From Agrypnia vestita (taxonomy: Eukaryota; Arthropoda; Insecta; Trichoptera; Phryganeidae): a stretch of 64,000 nt of DNA. The notes beneath the pieces were generated by a model that was not told the origin of the DNA, searched no databases, and worked only from the letters and a program-made list of their open reading frames with translations. The position numbers and the translations under genes are program-made. Location: assembly GCA_016648135.1 (NCBI GenBank), contig JADDOH010004230.1, positions 1-64,000 on the forward strand. Reading direction: 5' to 3'. This document shows, piece by piece, positions 10,799 to 21,925 of this stretch; positions within the stretch are counted from its first letter, which is position 1; the number at the start of each line of letters is the position of its first letter.

Positions 10799-10922
10799 TG
10801 TTGGTGTAGTGGACATGATGCTCTTCTAGTGATCTAGCGGTCGGTGGTTCATGGTCCATACCCGTACATAAGCAAGTTAGTCTTATTTTCTTATCACAAG
10901 TGTTTAGTATAGTTTGAAATAC
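10799..10922 (+). mobile_element. SINE family 1, diverged copy
   Basis: A tRNA-like head (GTGGTTCATGGTCC where a B box should be, so degraded) is followed by the family tail 'AGCAAGTTAGTC-TATTTTC...ATCACAAG-GTTTAG-TAGTTTGAAA'. The copies at 18871-19052 and 52951-53119 are better preserved. Confidence 0.65.
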
Positions 10923-10924
10923 AT

Positions 10925-11430
10925 AATGAAACACTTACTGAACTAGAAAATACTAAATACTTAGGACTTAACATAGACAGACATCTCAAATGGACCTTTC
11001 AAATAGACAAAGTAATTGACTCACTGACAAAACTGACCAGCCTATTCCACAAAATACACGAAATCACACCAAAGACCATAAAAATTCTGATGTACCAGGC
11101 ATACGTCTAGAGTAGAATAGAATATTTGATACCCTTCTGGGGAACCGGAAACAAAACTAACCTAAACAGACTCTATTAAAAATGGTCTACGATCTGAAAT
11201 ACCGGACACCAACTGAAACTGTATACCGTATAACACAACAATTAAACATCGAAAATATTACAAAAATCGAAACACTTAAAATCATTCACAGACTAGCAAT
11301 TGGCGAAATACATGACGAAGACATAAAATTACACAAAATACACGAAAAACACCAACACAACACTAGAATGGCTCAAAACTATCACATAACACACGCCAAA
11401 ACAAAAACACGACAATCCCGACTAATTTGC
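10925..11430 (+). pseudogene. LINE RT C-terminal fragment with stops
   Basis: The frame reads NTKYLGLNIDRHLKWTFQID, then KTIKILMYQAYV-stop-SRIEYLIPFWG and, after further stops, MVYDLKYRTPTETVYRITQQ and IIHRLAIGEIHDEDI. This is the post-palm region of a jockey/Kiri-like RT. It is unrelated in sequence to the LINE tails at 1225 and 49004. In-frame stops show it is inactive. Confidence 0.65.
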
Positions 11431-12000
11431 ACTAAAGGACTACGCCACACTCTTCTATCCTGGCACACCACTTTTGCTTCGGCCACATTTATACATCTTC
11501 TCATACACGTTCTACGGTTGTTGCGGCTTTTAACAGGGCCATCCTCAAATACTTGTAGTACCTGATCGTGCCAGGTCTTTCGCGGACGCCTTCTATTCCT
11601 GTTGCCTTCAACACTCGCCTCATATATTTTCTTAACCATCCTTTCCTCGTTCATACGTTCCACATGACCAAACCATCTCAGCACTCCTTTCTTTATTCTA
11701 TCTACCACACTACAGCCAGCATTGCATTCACTTCTAATTTGTTCATTCCTCACTCTATCGACCAAAGATTTTTCGATACAAGCGTCTTAGTGACCGCATT
11801 TCTACCGCATTCATTCTACTTTCATTCCTCTTTTGCCAATTCCAGGCAGGATAGGTACATGACAGTCTGGAAATATCTGCTAAAGCACTTCTGTAAACAG
11901 ATTCACAGAAGCGTACCAACGAAGTGTCCGATCTCGGTGACCCGTCTCTTAAAATCCCACGGAATAGTATTTTTTGTCTCAAGGTCCGCCTACGTGACTA
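11430..12000 (-). pseudogene. LINE RT C-terminal fragment (family of 189-430)
   Basis: From 11982 downward the minus strand reads WQKRNESRMNAVEMRSLRR. It then changes frame into DRVRNEQIRSECNAGC, RWFGHVERMNEERMVKKIYE and RPRKTWHDQVLQVFEDGPVK, ending in CQDRRVWRS. This is the familiar C-terminal block of an insect non-LTR element group. At least one frameshift near 11760 separates the blocks. The fragment abuts, tail to tail, the unrelated LINE at 10925-11430. Confidence 0.75.
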
Positions 12001-12535
12001 GGTGCGTGTAGGCGCAGTATAATACTGTGGTGGAGGTCTCCTAGGGTCCGGGATGCGTTTCAAAGTCGTCGGTCAGCCGCAGGTACGCTCCCCCAATATC
12101 CAGACCCTTCGCAGACAGCGTGTCAACGTGAGAAGACCCCGACTTTCGACTATAGATAACCTTTTTTTTTTACAGAGATACGTGCGCGGTTTACGTTACA
12201 CCGAAAAATTCGTGCGTGTACTCATGTATATGAATATGAAACTAAAATAAAGACAAAATTATGTAATCATGACGCTCAAAATATTGTCGATTATTTTATT
12301 GAGTTACATGAAAAGAATTAAAACTCGTACTTACAGGAATGTAACCTCGAATGTTAAAAAAATTGGGGCAAACAAAAACGATCGAAAAATTCGTGAACTC
12401 GCGGGTAAACAGAATCTGACAGCTGACAAGAATTCAATATAGCTTTGTTATTTCTGGTATCGCATTTCCGCTACATGCTGCGTGCGCAACTTCCGTTACA
12501 ATGTTTTTTTTTAGCCTTAATATAACAAAACTGCA
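12001..12535. other. intergenic, no gene recognised
   Basis: No coding or repeat signal was identified apart from homopolymer runs. Confidence 0.45.
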
Positions 12536-12539
12536 TTTT

Positions 12540-12861
12540 ATATCCAGAGGGAACATTATTTATCAAGATATACATTTATAGACGTCTCATAGAGACAAAG
12601 GTATTTGTATGGGAAAGTAGGTGTGGAAGTCTTTTTGGATGTTTATGGCTTACGACATGTACGTACGTTATCGTACGGCTGGTTTAAGGGATCATTTTAC
12701 ACAATGTATCGTTCACCAATTTCACCCATGAATGATCACTTAAGCCAGCCGTATGGTGGGTCGTTACCCCTATAAACACTCAAAATACTTGCATACTTAC
12801 TTTTCCATATAAATAGATTCGACACTATAATATATCTATGAGACATCTATAATATATCTTG
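12540..12861. repeat. MITE family A, fold-back copy
   Basis: The two arms are inverted repeats. 'AAGATATA...GACGTCTCATAGAGAC' and 'CGTACGGCTGG-TTAAG' on the left match, reversed, 'CTTAAGCCAGCCGTA' and 'CTATGAGACATCTATAATAT' on the right. The loop is near 12700-12735. There is no ORF. Confidence 0.75.
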
Positions 12862-12891
12862 ATTTGTTAAAAAATATTTTATTTAGGGTTA

Positions 12892-13374
12892 TTTGGAAAA
12901 CGTTAATATCCTTGCAGGACTATATTCCTACCTTGATTATGAGTCAAAAATGTTCAAACAATCATGACCCACTATCAATAGTTATGGAGTTATGACATAT
13001 CAAAGATTGCATTTTTTTCAATAATTCTGGCTTATTTTATGCAAAACTTTGAATTATCAAAACAAGTTAAATAAAATGATAAAAACCCTGCAGAAATTTC
13101 AATTGGAAAGTTTTTCAATTGGAATATGAAGGTTATTATTATTTTATTTGACTTGTATCAAAGGGAATGAATTTTTCATATTTGATATAAGTTAATGTAA
13201 TAGTAGTCCACAGTTTTACAAAAAAATAAGTAAAAAATATTGAGAAAAAAATGCAAATTTAGATGTCGCGTATCTTCATAACTATTGATATTGGGTCATG
13301 GTTGCTTGAACTCTCATGAAACTCATAATCAAAGCAAGAATATAGTCCTGCGAGGTTATTAATATTTTCCAAAC
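12892..13374. repeat. MITE family B-related fold-back copy
   Basis: The outer ends TTTGGAAAA...TGCAGGACTATATTC at 12892 are mirrored at 13345-13374. Inner blocks (ATGAGT, 'CATGACCCACTATCAATAG', 'TTATTTTATTTGACTTGTAT') are shared with family B at 17880, 20123 and 54547, so it is a subfamily with different termini. Confidence 0.7.
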
Positions 13375-13429
13375 ATCCCCGTTTTTGGGTGGTGTTATGT
13401 CTTTCTAATCGATTCTTTTAATTTGTTTT

Positions 13430-13830
13430 AAAAACATTTTTTTTAAATATTGCAGCCGCGTAATTTGGGCCACGCTGTACCGCGTGTACCACATCGCACG
13501 CACGTGTAAGTAGCTCATCGCGAAGAAGTGAAATGATCTCACTTCGGGCGAAATCTGAGCTGCGACTTGAAAAACCACGACAACTTTCAATTTCCGCGGC
13601 TCGGTGACAAACAATTTGAAACGCGATTTCACGCTCTTCTCGCCTCCCGGTTTCGCTCGAAAATTTTACTTTTTGTCGGCCCGAGGGTGGAACGGCGACC
13701 ACCGGCAGATCGCTGGTAGTCGCGACTCCCGATTCCCCTATCAGTCGACCTCTCCCAAAGGTTATCGCCTATCACTCGGGCGTCTTTATCGGCGATATAA
13801 TCGACTCTACGTTTTGTAATTTCTTATCAA
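13430..13830. other. GC-rich island, function unknown
   Basis: This block stands out from the AT-rich surroundings and contains many CpG dinucleotides (13450-13510 and 13560-13760). Open frames in it show no known domain. It could be a promoter or first non-coding exon of a host gene, or part of an unrecognised element. I cannot decide from the sequence. Confidence 0.3.
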
Positions 13831-13903
13831 ATTGTTCAAAATAGGCAAAACAAAAACTTTCTCAGAAATCGGTTACATAAACAATATTTTTAACCCTCTA
13901 AGG

Positions 13904-14339
13904 CAGCGTTTCCCGAAAGGTGGTCCGCGGAGCCCAGGCGTTCCGTGGAAGGGTCACAAGGGTTCCGTCCGAGGGTTAAATGAAACGTTCGTAGAAAGAG
14001 CGAGCGCCGCAAAAATGAGTTGCAAGTAACCTCAGGTGTGGAATAAAACATACACGAGCATTTAATAAGCCTTCAAATATCCTCGAAAGAGTATTTCCCG
14101 AGGAAGTTACAGGACATCGAATGGGTACAGAATCCATTCGCAAATCATACCAAACCATTTTTCATTTATATAAATTTGTTATTTCTTTTCAAGTCAAACA
14201 TTAAATTTTTTCAAACTACAAGGTTATTTTATTATTATTATTTTACTATATATTTTATTTTTTGTTATCAAAATAGGGTTCCGCCAAGAAAAGTGTGATC
14301 AATTAGGGTTCCGTGGCAAATAAAAATTGGGAACCTCTG
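13904..14339. mobile_element. hAT-type MITE with 8-bp TSD
   Basis: The left end CAGCGTTTCCCGAAAGG and the right end (reverse complement CAGAGGTTCCCAATTTT) form an imperfect TIR. Flanks are CTCTAAGG (13896-13903) and CTCTAACG (14340-14347), an 8-bp duplication with one mismatch. A GTTCCG-TGG block occurs near both ends. At 436 bp with no transposase, it is non-autonomous. Confidence 0.75.
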
Positions 14340-14860
14340 CTCTAACGGACAATTAAAAAGTCTCACATAGGCAATTATGGTGACACATAATCCTTGTATA
14401 ATAGTTATTTAGCATTTTATGGTAAAATTTATTTAAAACAAAGTCTCATTTGTCAGCGGCGACATCTCTCTCTCTCTCTCTCTCTCTCTGCCGACGTTTC
14501 GAGAGACGAGAGTTTGAAAAATTCTGCGTCAGGTGTTTGTGGAGGGGTGGTTCTCTCCAGCGACGCCGTTAATCCGTTTTGTTTGGCTTCTAGTGATCCG
14601 TGTACTTACTTTGTTATGTCATTATTAAATAGTGAAGTAGTTAAACTTCTAATTGCTTCGGTGTTTCCATAGTGATATGCGGTTTATTATTATGAATATT
14701 ATTTGTATCAGGAATGTGATTATTATTATTATTAAGTATGTTATTCCATGCGGTTGGAAGTCGAATGCTGTCGTCTCTATTGTTCATTATTTTATATTTA
14801 TTTTATATATAACTATTTATTTTATTTATTTCAATTGCCTCTCTGTAAAATAAATCGAGT
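14340..14860. other. no gene recognised; (TC)n microsatellite
   Basis: Contains a (TC)n run at 14465-14490 and AT-rich sequence with ATT repeats near 14715-14740. Nothing else is identified. Confidence 0.5.
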
Positions 14861-14861
14861 A

Positions 14862-15265
14862 CATTCAAATTGTTCAAAAACAAAATACTGGATTTTGTTT
14901 TTGAACAATCAGAGGGATCATCATAGTAAAGATATATTTATTATATGTCTCACAGAGACTAAATTATTTATATGCGAAAGTAGGTATGGAATCGAAAACG
15001 GTTTACGTTGTTTTTAGGGCTTAAGACTTATATTAAGGCTGGCTTAAGTTATCTCTTTACACTATGGCTGGTTTAAGTGATCATTTTACGCCGGTGGTCA
15101 GACGTGGGTGGAATTGCTGAACGTTACATTATGTAAAGTGATCACTTGAGCCAGCCATACGGTAGGTCGTAAGCACTATAAACACCCAAAGACTTTCATA
15201 CCTACTTTCCCATTTAAATAGCTTCGTCTCTGCGAGACATCTATAATATGTCTTAACTATGGTGA
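14862..15265. repeat. MITE family A, fold-back copy
   Basis: The arms mirror each other: 'GTCTCACAGAGAC', 'CGAAAGTAGGTATGGAA' and 'GGCTGG-TTAAGT-ATC' on the left return reversed on the right as 'GATCACTTGAGCCAGCC', 'CATACCTACTTTC' and 'GTCTCTGCGAGACATC'. The left outer part also has the 'ATACTGGATTTTGT' block seen at 61471-61500. Confidence 0.75.
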
Positions 15266-15945
15266 TGGACGAGGTGATGGTGTCCCCCAACTAGTCATTA
15301 TTGTAAATTGATAGCTAATTGGTTGGCATTATTGCTTTGCTTAATTTTCTGTGAGTAAAGGGAAAATTTTGCATTGAATATGTATAGAATTTACGAGAAT
15401 TTTTACAATAGGTTTACTGTCCATACTACAATAACTTAGTTTACTGCTTACATGAATCAATATTATTGTTTTCTCTTATATGTAAAAGTCTTTTAAAAAA
15501 GACAATTGAACAAGTGCGTGCGTGGCACATTGTTTTGTTGTCATTACGGGTGTAAAAATCAACGCAACGAAGCAATGTGTCCCGTACGCACGGCTTACAC
15601 ATACTAATTCGATTGCCTTTCTTACATGGAAATAGGTCTACTTATATTTTGTTGTACTTTACTTTTAACTAATCTATATTAATTTTATCTACTCTTATTT
15701 TATATTTTATTTGAATTTTGTATCACATACTTGCTTGCATATAACTACTTGTAAACCTTGTAAACTTTTCCTGTCTCAACATCACGGATTCTTCTAGTGA
15801 GAATTTCAAGTGAATTATTGTATAGATTTTCGTAATAGAAAATATCTCTTGAACGCGTTAACGTGGGTAACGTCCACCAAAATCACTACACATTTAGAAT
15901 ATTCTGTTCTTTGATGAGCGAGTTTTCATTGATGTAATTAGTATA
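15266..15945. other. intergenic, no gene recognised
   Basis: No coding potential or named repeat seen. Confidence 0.45.
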
Positions 15946-15946
15946 T

Positions 15947-16365
15947 GTCCAAATTTTTCAGAACAGATCTGGATTTTTTGTCACAGGGACATCAATAATA
16001 AAATTAATGTATATTATAGATGTCTCACAGAGACGAAACTGTATTTTTAAGGGAGAGTAGGTATAGAAGTCTTTTTGGGTGTACACAGGACTTACGACCT
16101 ATCGTACGGTTGGCTTAAGTGATCCACCCATTTTAGACCACCTTTTCCACCCATGATAGAATACCATGTCTACTAATTTTTGGAAGTTGTATATATTTAA
16201 ATTATACGCCGCGTTTCACATATGAGTTGCGAGGTTAAATTGATCACTTGAGCCAACCGTACGATAGGTCGTAAGTCCTGTGTACACCCAAAAAGACTTC
16301 TATACCTATTCTCCTCTAAAAATACAGTTTCGTCTCTGTGAGACATCTATAATATACATTAATTG
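15947..16365. repeat. MITE family A, best-preserved fold-back copy
   Basis: The left arm 16004-16120 and right arm 16228-16363 are almost perfect inverted repeats of over 110 bp. They contain 'GGTGTACACAGGACTTACGA' and its reverse complement and the 'GTCTCACAGAGACGAAACTG' core. The loop of about 105 bp has no ORF. The long arms and small size fit a fold-back or MITE element; the parental superfamily is unknown. Confidence 0.8.
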
Positions 16366-16477
16366 ATGCAATTAGTATTCCTAACTTTAGAAGGATACAG
16401 GCCTTTATGCACCTCTTGCTATCAGTTCCGGTCAACAAAAAACAAACAACGGCTAGGGAAATTATTGTTATTTTTTA

Positions 16478-16990
16478 CTCCCCTTATATTAACTCGTGGC
16501 GTCTGCTTGCTTGCTTGCCGGCTGGCCGTAAAAAAAAACTTTGGATCGATTTTTTACCCTTTTCCCGTGATTCAATCGAGCTGAAACTTAGATGTAACTT
16601 AAACGTAGACTCGTAAAGATCTATCATATTTTCGTTAAAAAAAATCAATAATTATAGTATAATTTCGGATTTTTAGAAATTTTATCGTTTTTTTCAAATT
16701 GGAAGCATTAGAAAAAAACGGCGGCCCGATAACGTCGCGGAATATTTTCTAAATTTGAATTACTCCGTCGGTATACATAATAGGTACTTCACTACGAATG
16801 TCGAAAATCTAAATTGACTGACAAAAGTTTTTAGAATTTAATCTTCAAAGAATGAAGTGTCTTATCAAGGCTCAAAACATGGAACATTTTAGAAATATAT
16901 GAAATTACTGTAAGTTTAGTGTTATGTTATATGTTTTAATTCGTCTTTAATTGTTGTTATATTTTACAAAGAAAGGGAGTATAATAAAAA
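16478..16990. repeat. MITE family C copy
   Basis: Shares with 28918-29250 the order TTACTCCC, 'GTGGCGTC-GCTTGCTTG', 'CTTTGGATCGATTTT', 'CCGTGAT-CAATCGAGCTGAA', 'TAATTATAGTATAATTT' and a closing 'GGAGTA-AATAAAAA'. The terminal ACTCC/GGAGT words are inverted. Confidence 0.6.
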
Positions 16991-17257
16991 CTTGGTTTTT
17001 ATGGGTTACTTTTTTTATGTTCCACTTAGGCCCTTTGATATCTCACTTTTTATTTGACAGCTCCCAGATATCCGGAGGTTATCACCGGTGATGCAAGTGT
17101 TGCACCCAGAGTCTAATTCCGTTACGTCAAGTGATAATAATCACATATTTTCAATTACGTGAACGATGAGTCACCCGTGTCTACTAGAAAGTTCTAGAAA
17201 TATCATGTGGTCCATATTTTACTAATATTTTTACTGTAAATAATTATTCACACATAA

Positions 17258-17520
17258 CAGGGTGTCCATAGCTTGTAGCAAAAACTTTACAGGTGGGTTC
17301 CTGCCTTGATAATGAGTCGAAAATGTTCAAGCAACCATGACCTAATATCAACAGTTATGGATATATGCAATAGATAAATAATATGTCGATTATGAAAATT
17401 TCATTCGCTTCAGTACGACTCAAATAAAATGATAAAAACCTTGTTAAAAAATTTCAATTTTTGCAAGGTTTTCATCATTTTATTCGACTTGTATTAAAGC
17501 ATATACATTTTACATATATA
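17258..17520. repeat. MITE family B, partial copy
   Basis: Begins CAGGGTGTCCATAGCTTGTA, continues 'TCAAGCAACCATGACC-AATATCAA', and includes the 'ATTTTATTCGACTTGTATTAAAG' centre (17476-17500). The right terminus is missing. Confidence 0.65.
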
Positions 17521-17879
17521 ATAGATATAATAAGATCATTTCCAATCTCATATTGTCTGCGTTTTCTTTCCAGAACTAAATCTCAACTAGCTACTGAGAT
17601 TTATTTCGAGTAAATCTCTGAGATACGGTATTCTAAGATACCGTTTATCGTATTTAAAAAAATATTTTTTATTAATTATTTCTAAAATTCTTTTACCTTG
17701 TTTGTTCATCGCTTATACCCGAAGGTACATAACGAAACTACCACGGAGAGGTCGTGTCACTAAATACCGTTGTGTAAATGATTACCTACCCTTCCCGAGA
17801 TTAGATTCACCCTGACGGAAGTGTCGGCTGCACCCGATACCTGGACCCGAGTCTAACTGGGATAATTTGTCAAAGTATA

Positions 17880-18288
17880 CAGGGTGTACCAGAGCTAGCA
17901 GCAGAAATATGACCGGTAGATTCCTGACTATTTTATGAGTCTAAAATGTTCAAGCAACCATGGCCTAATATAAATAACTTAAATAAAATGATAAAAACCT
18001 TGTAAAAAATTACTATTTTCAATTTTTGTGAGGATTTCATCATTTTATTCGACTTGTATTAAAAAGCGAATGAATTTTTGATAATCGACATAAGATACTG
18101 TAATGATAGTTCAACTTTTTGCAAAAAATAAATCAGGAATATTGAAAAAAAAATGCAAACTTTGATATTGCATGTCTCCAAAACTATTGATATTAGGCCA
18201 TGATTGCTTGAACATTTTAGACTCATAAAATATAAAATAGTCAGGAATTTACCTGCCAAGTTTCTGCTGCTAGCTCTGGTACACCCTG
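17880..18288. repeat. MITE family B, complete fold-back copy
   Basis: TIR CAGGGTGTACCAGAGCTAGC at 17880 and its reverse complement ending at 18288; 'TTCAAGCAACCATGGCC' mirrors 'GGCCATGATTGCTTGAA'. Flanked by TATA-like sequence, compatible with TA insertion. 409 bp, no ORF. Confidence 0.8.
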
Positions 18289-18577
18289 CATATAAAGCCC
18301 TGGAATTCCTCAATCTAAAATCTAAATGATCGCAGGAAAATTGGTGTTTTTTCTACTGTACTGCGACGTAATCAACTCCTTACAAAAATACCTGTTGACT
18401 GAATACTTTTTCAATAATTGTTCGTAGACCAACACGGGAAACAAAAAAAAACCTTTTATATATGTTTTTCGTTTGCCGGTGTTTTGAAACACATTGCAGC
18501 CAGTGGGGTACTAACCGCCTTGGTAGGGAGGGCCGAAATCGATGAACGAGACAATAAGAAGCGTTAAGGTTCCTACA
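18289..18577. other. no gene recognised
   Basis: Short spacer between MITE B and a SINE 3' end. No feature identified. Confidence 0.4.
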
Positions 18578-18655
18578 TTCATAGCACAAGCGTTTTGTTT
18601 AAAAATAGTAAGAATACGTATTTTGCGGCACGTATCCCGTGTAACATCTATACAG
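18578..18655 (+). mobile_element. SINE family 1, 3' tail only
   Basis: Matches only the distal part of the family: 'TTCATAGCACAAGCG', 'AATAGTAAGAATA' and 'CACGTATCCCGTGT'. The tRNA head is absent. Confidence 0.6.
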
Positions 18656-18870
18656 GCGCGTGCAGTGATAACAAGAAGCGTGACTTTTATCTAAACATAT
18701 ATTTAAAAAAAAATCGAAATTAAATATTTGTCTGGCAGAATATTATGAAATATTAAAATCTGAATAATTGGTATGTTAATTATTGTGTCTTATTTCGGTT
18801 TCTTTTCAAAATATATGCTTAGGAAAAATTATGTTTATTGTTCTCACTGCACGCCCGTGCATCTCTAATT

Positions 18871-19052
18871 TAAAAAAAAAATAGATATGCGAACACGGAA
18901 TACGTGTCACATCAATATTCTTACTATTTTCAAACTAAGCTAAACGCTTGTGTTATGAAAATAGGACTAACTTGCTGGTCTGGAGTGAGGTTCGAACCCG
19001 CAACCTTTGGATCATGAGGCGAGAGTCCTAACCACAAGACCAACAAGCTACT
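18871..19052 (-). mobile_element. SINE family 1, full copy
   Basis: On the minus strand: a tRNA-like head GTAGCTTGTTGGTCTTGTGG, a B box GGTTCGAACCTC, then the family body ending 'GACACGTATTCCGTGTTCGC' and an A/T tail (18869-18882). Pol III-type internal promoter boxes are visible. The tRNA part lacks a proper cloverleaf partner for the acceptor stem, so it is a SINE rather than a tRNA gene. Confidence 0.8.
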
Positions 19053-19590
19053 CGTATTAATTACAGTATAGGTTTAAAATAGTCACGAATGGGTGTAAAT
19101 TTTAAATAGAAATTTAGAATTATTTTATGGTATAGAGGAGTAGTATTTACCTTTGAACGTTCAATAAAATATCATTAAATTCGTGCCTTAAATAAACTAT
19201 TTTAAATGTGTGAATGCAATACAATTTATCATATATTTTTTCGTTTATAATTTATTGTAATGTATACTAATTATTTTATCAAATTTAAATTTATTATATA
19301 TTTGTTCATTTAAAAAAATTATTGTAATGTATACTAAATTATATTTTTTAACTCTTGTTGCTATGTAAATAGTCGACTGCCTTCAAACAGGTAATCCCTA
19401 GATAGGCAGTCGGAAGTGTAATACAATTCAAAAAATTAGATATGAATAAAAAACTATTAGTAAAAAAAAAAGGTATGTACCCCGTGAATAATGACTGGGA
19501 TTATTAATATTTTTTAGCCTTTATTTATTGTATAAATCAACTAAAAACATTAGCTAAACAATTTTACTATTTAAATTTACATAGTACTTT
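19053..19590. other. AT-rich spacer, no gene recognised
   Basis: Very AT-rich; two short near-repeats of 'TTATTGTAATGTATACTAA' at 19251 and 19318. Confidence 0.45.
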
Positions 19591-19770
19591 ATCTTTTCTC
19601 TATCTATCTATCTATCTATCGCTATTCTTTATCTATTTGTCTAAGTAAATCAATTTTCTTTATTCTCTATCTATCTATCTAAGTAAATCATTATTCTCTA
19701 TCTATCTATCTAAACAAATCAATTTTCTTTATTCTCTATCTATCTATCTAAGTATATCAATTTTCTTTAC
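19591..19770. repeat. CTAT microsatellite and about 46-bp minisatellite
   Basis: (CTAT)n runs alternate with 'AAGTAAATCAATTTTCTTTA' spacers in at least four units (19595-19765). Confidence 0.8.
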
Positions 19771-19856
19771 AAATTTTTCTTCCGCTTGTGAATTTTGGTA
19801 ATTAAAAGTTAACAAGTCAATCGTGTCCTTGGAACTTCTGAGTACAGTGAGTACGC

Positions 19857-19978
19857 CAAACTTCTTGAAAATTTTTGGCGTAGTGGGGGAATGCGCAGGG
19901 AAAGCGCAAATTTGGGTCCCGTTGGTACATGCGCAAACTTCCCCCCACTACGCCGAAAAATTTCAAGATGTTTGCCGG
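19857..19978. repeat. small fold-back repeat
   Basis: 'TCTTGAAAATTTTTGGCGTA' and 'GTGGGGGAA-GCGC' on the left are mirrored by 'GCGCAAACTTCCCCCCAC' and 'TACGCCGAAAAATTTCAAGA' on the right. An element of about 120 bp without an ORF. Confidence 0.7.
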
Positions 19979-20122
19979 CTGCTGTACCATCTGACATTTG
20001 TATCAAACTGAGACATTGTGCTTCACAGTTTTGAATATTAATATCTAAAACGTACACGAATGAGAATGGGTGAGATAATTTGTTATGATTGCACCACGTT
20101 TTTAAACAATTTTTACGCTATA

Positions 20123-20637
20123 CAGGTTGTACCAGAGCTGGCAGCAGAAACTTGGCCGGTAGATTCCTGACTATGTTATGAGTCTAATATGTTCAAGCAA
20201 CCGTGACCTAATATCAATAGTTATGGAGATATGCAATATCAAAATTAGCATTTTTTTTCAATATTTCTGACTTATTTTTTGAAAAAAGTTGAACTATCAT
20301 TACAGTAACTTATATTGATTATGAAAAATTATTTTTCTTCAATACAACTTAAATAAAATGATAAATACCTTGTAAAAAATATATTTTTTAAGTTTTTATC
20401 ATTTTATTCGTCCTGTATTAAAGCGAGTGAATTTTTCATAATCGACATAAGTTACTGTAATGATAGTTCAATTTTTTGCAAAAAATAAGTAACAAATATT
20501 GAAAAAAAATGTAAACTTTGATATTGCACATCTCCATAACTATTGATATTAGGCCATGGTTGCTTGAACATTTTAGACTCATTACGTAGTCAGGAATCTA
20601 CCTGCCAAGTTTCTGCTGCTAGCTCTGGTACATCCTG
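20123..20637. repeat. MITE family B, complete fold-back copy
   Basis: TIR CAGGTTGTACCAGAGCTGGC at 20123 and mirrored end at 20637, TATA flanks on both sides; inner arms as in 17880-18288. Confidence 0.8.
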
Positions 20638-21715
20638 TATATTAAAAACCTATGTGAAATGCATATTGTCACGAATGCTCAAAACAAAAGTGCACATAAT
20701 TGAGGTTTTTCCCAAACTCTGAACGTTTGGAATAAATTAGAAATACTTGGAAGGAACTGGAACACATGCAAATGTAAATGTACCAGAAATTTCGAGAGAT
20801 TACATTCGTATACAATGCGTGGCATCGGACACGAGTGGAGCCTTTTTTTGAGATTAAGTGAAAAGCCACAGATAAGCTAGCGGGCGATTCAATGCGAGTA
20901 CTGGCGACCAGCGATTTAAGTGCCAGAGTACCTACCTGCGTGCGAAATATTTCGAGTGAACTAATCAGTGCGATAAGAAACGGCGTAATAAAGTGTTCCA
21001 TGGGCAAGTGGAAGGTTCTCGAGTGACGATTAGTGCGAATCACGACATAGTGTTCCAGTTAAGTTTGTGTCCTGTGTTTCTCATAGCCGCGAACCCGTGA
21101 TATTGTATGCAAATTTAATATAAATTTTCCGATAGCACCTTTACAAACTCAGAAAGATACAAGACTGTTGCATTATGGAACCCTGTTATCCTGAGAAATT
21201 CCCATTGGAGACGGGCAGATTTTTCGAAAACTGTCTCTATCCCAGTAATTTAAATTATTTATTATAAAAATAAGAATTGAACTTTTATTTTTAGTAGCGA
21301 CAATTTTCGATAGTACGTTTCGAGATCTAGTAGAAGGATGATATTACATTTAATATTGTACATATAGGTACATTACGTTATTAAACCTCTCGTATTCGAG
21401 AGTTTAATCATTGGAGTTCATAACATGCCTTTACCACTTTAATTATGTCCACGAATAATATATCATTATTATGACTATAAACATGAGAAGAGTGCAGTGG
21501 TGAATGGAAAATTTAAAAAAAACTCAGTGGAATCCGAATATTGTAATCACGGATAAAACTATAAATTTTTTTCTTAAGCAGTCTGTCACAAACTAAGTAA
21601 GTAAGCCTCACTCCTGTACGTTGACGTCACTGACGTGGATTCGGTAGAGCGTGCGTGAGCATAAAACTTTACTTGTCTGTAATGTCGGTTCTTCTTTTTC
21701 TTTGTGCCCTATCCG
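20638..21715. other. no gene recognised
   Basis: The part 20820-21060 is richer in GC and CpG than its surroundings and could be transcribed leader sequence. I see no ORF or splice pattern that supports a gene. Confidence 0.35.
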
Positions 21716-21716
21716 T

Positions 21717-21925
21717 TCAACGGACATTGGCTATCACCACTTTATTTACTTCGGCCTGGAATAGCTCTACAGTACACTGGCCAAACCATTTTCTCAGGTT
21801 TTTCACCCATGATTTTCTCTTTCCTCCAGGATCCGGACTTCCGGCAATCTTTCGCTGCATCATGAGATGCAAGATCTCGTATTTCTCTGGATGTATCATC
21901 ACATGTCCGAGATATAGAAGTTTTA
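21717..21925 (-). pseudogene. LINE C-terminal fragment
   Basis: Minus-strand frame: YEILHLMMQRKIAG, PGGKRKSWVKNLRKWFGQ and ELFQAEVNKVVIANVR. This is the tail of a common insect non-LTR element protein (LI.QGKI.GKRGPGRR..SWL.NLR.W). Only this tail is present. Confidence 0.7.

Noticed and set aside
18871..19052. tRNA gene on the minus strand
   Set aside because: The B box is good, but no complete acceptor stem pairs, and the sequence recurs with the same long tail at several loci, so it is a SINE.
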